Shown: positions 59,296-64,000 of the stretch, in pieces
Position numbering within the stretch: the stretch's first letter is position 1
Layout: each line of letters starts with the position of its first letter
Source of the DNA: Crambe crambe
Taxonomy: Eukaryota > Porifera > Demospongiae > Poecilosclerida > Crambeidae
DNA: 64,000 nt
Assembly (NCBI GenBank): GCA_963924555.1
Contig: OZ004591.1
Span: 744,001-808,000 of the forward strand
Direction: 5' to 3'
Notes under the pieces: model-generated
Databases searched by the model: none
What the model saw: the letters and a program-made list of their open reading frames with translations, nothing else
Told to the model about the DNA's origin: nothing
Made by a program: the position numbers and the translations under genes

Positions 59296-61801
59296 AAAAA
59301 TTTTTTTTTTCTTGCTACTGTACATTGATATGGTGCATTGCAGATCTGCTTGCAAGAGTTCAACAACAACCCAGAAACTGTCATCAACAAAATTTTGGAG
59401 GACTCTCTTCCTCCTCATCTAAGCAATGTAGACTTCACCACGACGTTGAAGGAACAGACCACACCTCTTCCTGCTGCAGCGGAGAGCTCTACCAAAGGGA
59501 GTCGGGGAGTAACAAAGTCACTTCTCAATCAGAGAGAATGTGTTTTTGACAATGACGAGTTTGATGTCTTTAATAGACCAGCAGATGTCGACTTATCGAG
59601 AGTGCACATCGGAAAAAAGTGAGCTCATTAATTAAAGTACCAATTACAGGAACATCCCCAGTGGAAAGCAATTTCCCCTCCTTTGGGGACAATAACACTC
59701 CCCACGTCCCTGAATTCAAACACTACTCCAAAAGCGATTAATGACCAATAAACCAATAAGTGGTCCTTTATGTGAGCGAACACTTGCTGAGTGAGTATGA
59801 AAACAACTTTCACAGCTGGGCATTATGTGCCACTCAGAGGGATACATAAGAAGATAATTGGCCATCCTTATCTAGTGTGTGAAATTTTTATGGGATAATT
59901 GCGAAATGTGATCTGCTTGTTAAACTTTTCCTGCAGCATATACACATACAGTAATACTGTTTTTTGTGTCCTGTGCATGCAGATCCGACTCAACTTCCAT
60001 TGCATCCTTGCTGGATGACAAGTCCCACTATGAGGACACACGGCAGCGCTACAAAGCTTATGAAATAGAGACCCCATGGGACTGGGTTGGTGAGGACCAA
60101 GCTGCCAAACTGGAAGCTTTGGAAGAGGACGGTGAGCTCCACCCAGGTGTTGTGGCTAAGATGATTCCTGGGGCGTCTGTTGCTTTGGGCTATGACCTGT
60201 TGTACGATGACGAATATGACGATACTTATGACTCTCATAATGTGGGGGCTGTGGACGATGCCACTGACGAGCAATTCACAATCAAGAGGTCAGAGAGGTC
60301 ATCACTATAGTTACTACATCAGGTGGAGCCCCTTGATGTGACTCCCATTATCTGATTGTAGTTTTGAAAATTAATACACAAGGACAGGGATTCACGCTTT
60401 TTATCCCACAGAAATTTGGTATATTAAAGGGTACTTTTTTTGCCAATGACAGAGATACCTTTCTAATCAGGACACTTTTCTGGTTCCAAAAGTGTCTACA
60501 TTACAAGGTTCCATTGAGGTAGTTTTAACTACGTACCTCTCTATCTATGGCTCACTTGCATGGTTGTACAATGATAAGTGCTAATAGGCTATACTGCTCA
60601 TGTGGTGTTTAATGTACTGGCATTGCACAGGATTTATGCAGAGGAGGGAATGGTGCGAAGCTAACAGAAGCTTTAGAATGCTTCAAGTGGAATGAAGGAA
60701 TATAATCCCCTCACTGGAGCTGCATGATACTAATTGCTTATTGAATAGTTGCTATAGTGTATAGATCTGGGGATATAATTTGCAGGGTCTTCCTCTCCGT
60801 ATAATTGCTAATGGACTCTACCCCAGGCTCTCTCTCTTTCTGCATAATTGCTTACTCTTTCCTCACCCCAACTAATTGCAGGGTCTTCCTCTCTGCATGT
60901 GAACCCTTGGGACTCCTTATTCAATATCCGCTCCTCAAAATTCAGGGCACATTTTCTCATTCAATATCCACTCCTGCATGGGCACATTTCCTGTGATATC
61001 TTACATTATTTCTTCCCCTTTTTTAGGCTGAACCAAAAGGGATTGTTTGCTAAACGTTTTACTGATGCCTCTGATGAGAAAGAAGCTCCTCACCAAACTC
61101 CCTCATCAAACAGAGAGAAAGAAAGTACCCTTGACTTTGTGAAGAGCTACATGTCCAAGGATCCATTTTTGAAGAAGAATGAACGAGGAGTGAGTGAAGA
61201 TGATCATAGAGGGAAGAAGCAAAAACATAATGCTGAAGGCAGGACCATCAGGGATGATAGTAAAGTGTGGAGAGAAGATCCACGAATGACCAGAAGTGAT
61301 GACAATGAATCATGGCAAAAGGACTTGATGAGAAGGACCAGAAATGAGGAAGTGTGGAGGAATTATGAGGGTAAATCAAGGAGAGAGGATATCTGGACAG
61401 GAAAGAGTGATGGCAAAGACTCAAAGAGTGACAAGTCATGGAGAAATGACAGCAAGTCGTTGGAGGGTGCTAGATCTGATTCCTCACATAGAAAGACACA
61501 GCATGATCTTGCAGTTCTTTCAAGAGAGATTAAAGTAACCTCTGTCTCCTCTCTCGATCTCCCTCCCTCGCACTCAGCGGGGAAAGTATCTCCTGACCAC
61601 ACCCACTTGGTGGAAAACGGGGATGCCAAGATCCCACCTAAACAGTCCTCCAGGGGACCTTCTCACGGTACTACAAAGACTAAGGGAGATCCAAAACCCA
61701 GTGAAAGAGACAGGCAGATCAAAGACAGGTATAAAGGCAGTCGAGCGAACCATAATCGCAGGGCAATGGCTGATAAGAAGAGAAAGGGTGGAATGATATG
61801 A
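56535..61801 (+). CDS. ASCC2: Activating signal cointegrator 1 complex subunit 2
   Basis: Twelve exons join in phase to 921 residues: 56535-56636, 56688-56888, 56954-57012, 57258-57369, 57504-57778, 57869-58069, 58233-58409, 58822-58896, 58955-59162, 59344-59618, 59983-60288, 61027-61801. ASCC2 is the ubiquitin-binding subunit that brings the ALKBH3-ASCC3 complex to alkylation damage and takes part in splitting collided ribosomes. Seen: N-terminal ASCC3-binding region with LDDDLNWLLLLDYQKFWCQVFHD, SLDSYLRLSPR, RVFLVFLRMSTHKEN and LTPSDFSEIVLFLGDSC; a CUE domain at about 447-495 (SLISQVKDLLPHLEEGFIK, NPETVINKILED) with the hydrophobic LLPHL patch; VFDNDEFDVF and DLSRVHIGK; DDEYDDTYDSHNVGA; and the basic C-terminus RANHNRRAMADKKRKGGM, which is diagnostic. 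The C-terminal exon encodes an unusually long Lys/Arg/Ser/Glu-rich linker (about 200 residues). Length is greater than the 757-residue human protein because of it. Confidence 0.96.
57020..57255 (+). repeat. Tandem repeat in ASCC2 intron 3
   Basis: Several copies of catgtgacttgacctg followed by a variable gagtaagtatgt or tgtgtgt segment. Three copies contain gagtaagt, a good donor-like word, although the true donor (aag-gtgagt) lies outside the array. Confidence 0.8.
59260..59310. repeat. C26-A15-T10 homopolymer block
   Basis: Consecutive poly-C, poly-A and poly-T tracts just upstream of the ASCC2 exon at 59344. Length is likely to be unstable and prone to sequencing error. Confidence 0.9.
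60289..61026. other. ASCC2 intron 11
   Basis: 738-bp intron. It includes a degraded GGAACC/aggacac-type repeat (about 60450-60530) and a duplicated ctaattgcagggtcttcctctc phrase (about 60776-60894, shared with the words tctccgtataattgct and tctgcataattgct). Confidence 0.6.
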
Positions 61802-62341
61802 GAGAATTAAGCTAAAGATATAATAGAGTGAGGTGGGGTATGCCATTCTGAGTAGATGAGACTGATTTTTGGCTATCAACTATTACAGGTAATGTCCCAC
61901 AACAACACTTTTAAGACTTGAATTTGGAACCATTCTTTATTAGTACTTGTTTGTATAGTATCAAACCACCTAACATTCATTATAAATGATAGACGGCTCT
62001 GGTGCACGGGTGTTCCAATTGTTTATGCATTGCAATTTTAATAATCAATATATCAAAATGTGTACAGCTACAAAGACATAGGTTATAGGAAAAAGCCACT
62101 ACAACAGAAACCATAGAAAACTTCCTGGTTCATTCCGACTGAGTGAGGTGCAACATAACTATCTGAAGTGATAATAAGTGGACTTCACACTCGTAGCATT
62201 ATTGGAATAACTGTATGTACACAGTCGTATGGCTTTTTTTTTTCCCCCTATAATAGCTAGGTATAGCTAGTCAGTCAAAAGAACAAGAACTACATACCTA
62301 CTGTTTCTATATCTGCTCTTTTTTGAAGTTATATTGCTAGC
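61802..62341. other. Intergenic, ASCC2 / filamin-repeat gene
   Basis: 540 bp holding the ASCC2 3' UTR and the promoter or last intron before the filamin-repeat frame. A poly-T tract lies near 62226-62236. No coding exon, and no calponin-homology sequence, was seen. Confidence 0.5.
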
Positions 62342-64000
62342 ATGACTGAAGTCAAAGTTCTAACTCCTTTGGCACAAGACTGCTCTACTGTCAACTTAGT
62401 TGCTGCAGGTTATCCATTGCACATAGAAATCAGCAACATAGCAGCTGCTGGAGATGATAAAGAAGAAGACTCTGAAACCCAGACATTACCAGACAGGCCT
62501 CAGGAGTTGTTTGTCACAGCAAATGCTACTAGAGAACTGACTGGGCTGAGTTCGGTTTCAGATTTGAGAGTAGTGCCTACAGAAGGAGGTGATTATATCG
62601 TTTTATTTAATCCCAAGATTGAAGATAAAGAAGATTTCACCCTGAATGTGTTTTGCAGTGGGCAACACATCAAAGGGAGTCCTTTCCTTCTGCGATACGT
62701 TCAGCCACTGGCTCTTAGTTCTGTGCACACTGAAAAGAGAGAGGCTGTTATGGATGCAGGAAAGCGTGTCAACCTCATAGTCCCTTATGAAGGTAACAAA
62801 GAAATGCATGCAGTTGTGGAAGGACCTTTTGGACTATGTCCCGTCGAAACCAACTGCTTGCCTGCTCAGTGTATCTCCATTGGCTTCATGCCTAAAGGAG
62901 TTGGAGCTTATTCCGTGAATGTGACCACTGCAGATGGAGAAGAGATTACTAACAATCCCTTTGTGATATTAGCTGATTTCACTTCCGAGGAAGCAGAGAG
63001 CTGCTACATCATCAAAGAAGATGAACACTTATTCAAGAAAGTGATCAAGTTCACCCAGGAAGGAGTATCGTTTCGCATCTTCACAGATCAAGCTCCCTTG
63101 AATTCTAACGGTCGTACGAATCTCAACATCGTATGCTCAGGCCCGGGAAAAGCCACCGTGAAGATTGGCAGAGACCCGGAAGAACTCGGGTTGAAGAAGT
63201 GCGAGTTTGTTCCCTCAGTGGCAGGAAGCTACAGACTGAATATTCTCTGGAAAGGCCAGCACATAAGTGGGAGTCCATGTACACTGCTATTCAGACGACC
63301 AAAAACTCTAATAGGCAGTAACGGGTTGAATCTCCACAGGCAGAAGTACAACATCGGAGTGCCTTATAAATTCAGGTTGAATTGCTCAGAGATAACCGAG
63401 GAAGATTTATGCATTCAATGCACACCTCCAGAGGCTGCCGATATCGTCACTGAAGCTGTGGAAGGTAGGAAGTACACATACAAGTGCAGGATTCTTCCCA
63501 AGGAGATCGGTGAGCATGTTATAACCATCAAGTGCAAGGAGAAGGATATAGTAGGAAGTCCCTTTAAAGTGTCCTTTGAGGACTCCAGTGATCCGTCAGC
63601 GTGTGCGATTGTGAAGGACAGTAGATGTTACGAGCCAGGTGGGACGATGAGTGTGAATGTCACTACGGAAGGAGCAGGTTATGGGGTGCTGGCTGCCACA
63701 GTTCAAGATCTGGACACAAGTACTTTTCTTCCCGTTACGACCAAAATGTTGTCAAAGACGCTGTACAAAGTTGCATTTGAGCCTGGTGAGAGTGTAGCAT
63801 GTAATTTAAGTGTCACTTACAACAAACATGATATCTGCGGGTCACCTTTCAAGCTCGTCTTTAGTGACCCGAACAAATTCAAACTTAAGGGGGAGGGGTT
63901 GTTGGGAGGACATGTAGGAGAATGGAACAGCTTCTCATTGGACGTTTCAGATCCCCCACCTGGAGACCCGATGGTTTGCATTGAGCGGGATGATGGTCAA
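62342..64000 (+). CDS. Filamin-repeat protein, 3' end outside window
   Basis: From the ATG at 62342 the frame stays open for 553 codons to the window edge. An in-frame TGA lies about 15 bp upstream of the ATG. It encodes about six immunoglobulin-like filamin repeats, each recognised by the strand G phrase: GQHIKGSPFLL, EEITNNPFVI, GQHISGSPCTLLF, KDIVGSPFKVSF and HDICGSPFKLVF, with VPYEG/VPYKF-type strand B starts (CVPVET; NLIVPYEG; NIGVPYKF). Filamin repeats make rod-like actin cross-linkers and scaffolds. Classical filamins begin with two calponin-homology domains; none is seen upstream in this window, so this is either a filamin-like protein without an actin-binding head or an internal large exon of a gene whose 5' exons I cannot recognise. 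The exon is at least 1.66 kb without an intron. Confidence 0.8.
   Translation, partial: MTEVKVLTPLAQDCSTVNLVAAGYPLHIEISNIAAAGDDKEEDSETQTLPDRPQELFVTANATRELTGLSSVSDLRVVPTEGGDYIVLFNPKIEDKEDFTLNVFCSGQHIKGSPFLLRYVQPLALSSVHTEKREAVMDAGKRVNLIVPYEGNKEMHAVVEGPFGLCPVETNCLPAQCISIGFMPKGVGAYSVNVTTADGEEITNNPFVILADFTSEEAESCYIIKEDEHLFKKVIKFTQEGVSFRIFTDQAPLNSNGRTNLNIVCSGPGKATVKIGRDPEELGLKKCEFVPSVAGSYRLNILWKGQHISGSPCTLLFRRPKTLIGSNGLNLHRQKYNIGVPYKFRLNCSEITEEDLCIQCTPPEAADIVTEAVEGRKYTYKCRILPKEIGEHVITIKCKEKDIVGSPFKVSFEDSSDPSACAIVKDSRCYEPGGTMSVNVTTEGAGYGVLAATVQDLDTSTFLPVTTKMLSKTLYKVAFEPGESVACNLSVTYNKHDICGSPFKLVFSDPNKFKLKGEGLLGGHVGEWNSFSLDVSDPPPGDPMVCIERDDGQ

Overview
The window is nuclear DNA from an intron-rich but compact animal genome, most likely a demosponge or another early-branching metazoan. 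This is inferred from metazoan-only families (TRIM-NHL, a MAM/cadherin/Ig/FN3 receptor, an SV2-like transporter, filamin repeats), short introns and tight gene spacing. Fourteen protein-coding genes were rebuilt by joining GT-AG (and three GC-AG) exons so that reading phase is kept. No rRNA, tRNA, CRISPR array or autonomous transposon was recognised.

Layout: 1-3798, no recognisable gene, minisatellites and an inverted repeat. 3799-11834 (-), WASHC2/FAM21, last exon(s) not seen. 12312-14723 (+), PhyH-family dioxygenase. 15468-17750 (+), intronless TRIM-NHL. 18558-21216 (-), gamma-glutamyl hydrolase. 21461-21799 (+), CARD-only protein. 22036-31379 (-), 1,665-residue MAM/cadherin-like/Ig/FN3/Cys-rich receptor, the most unusual gene here. 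31485-41871 (+), TTC3/DZIP3-type RING-H2 ligase. 42106-44169 (+), SLC2A13-type transporter. 44583-44852 (-), acyl-CoA-binding protein. 45063-45617 (+), RPS25. 46685-52691 (-), GSK3. 53090-56426 (-), SV2-like transporter. 56535-61801 (+), ASCC2. 62342-64000 (+, runs off the edge), filamin-repeat protein.

Five adjacent gene pairs are head-to-head with 105-480 bp between start codons, so shared bidirectional promoters are likely; one carries a full NRF1-type palindrome and another a 16-bp perfect palindrome centred on CACGTG. The genes do not form one pathway. They are a mix of housekeeping functions (RPS25, ACBP, GGH, ASCC2), endosomal actin control (WASHC2), signalling (GSK3), ubiquitin ligases (TTC3-like, TRIM) and membrane proteins.

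The most unusual structural signal is that several introns carry tandem repeats whose unit includes the adjoining splice site, so the donor or acceptor is present in several copies. In one case a roughly 550-bp CT run is the polypyrimidine tract. All coordinates come from reading by eye; exon edges may be off by a base or two where noted.
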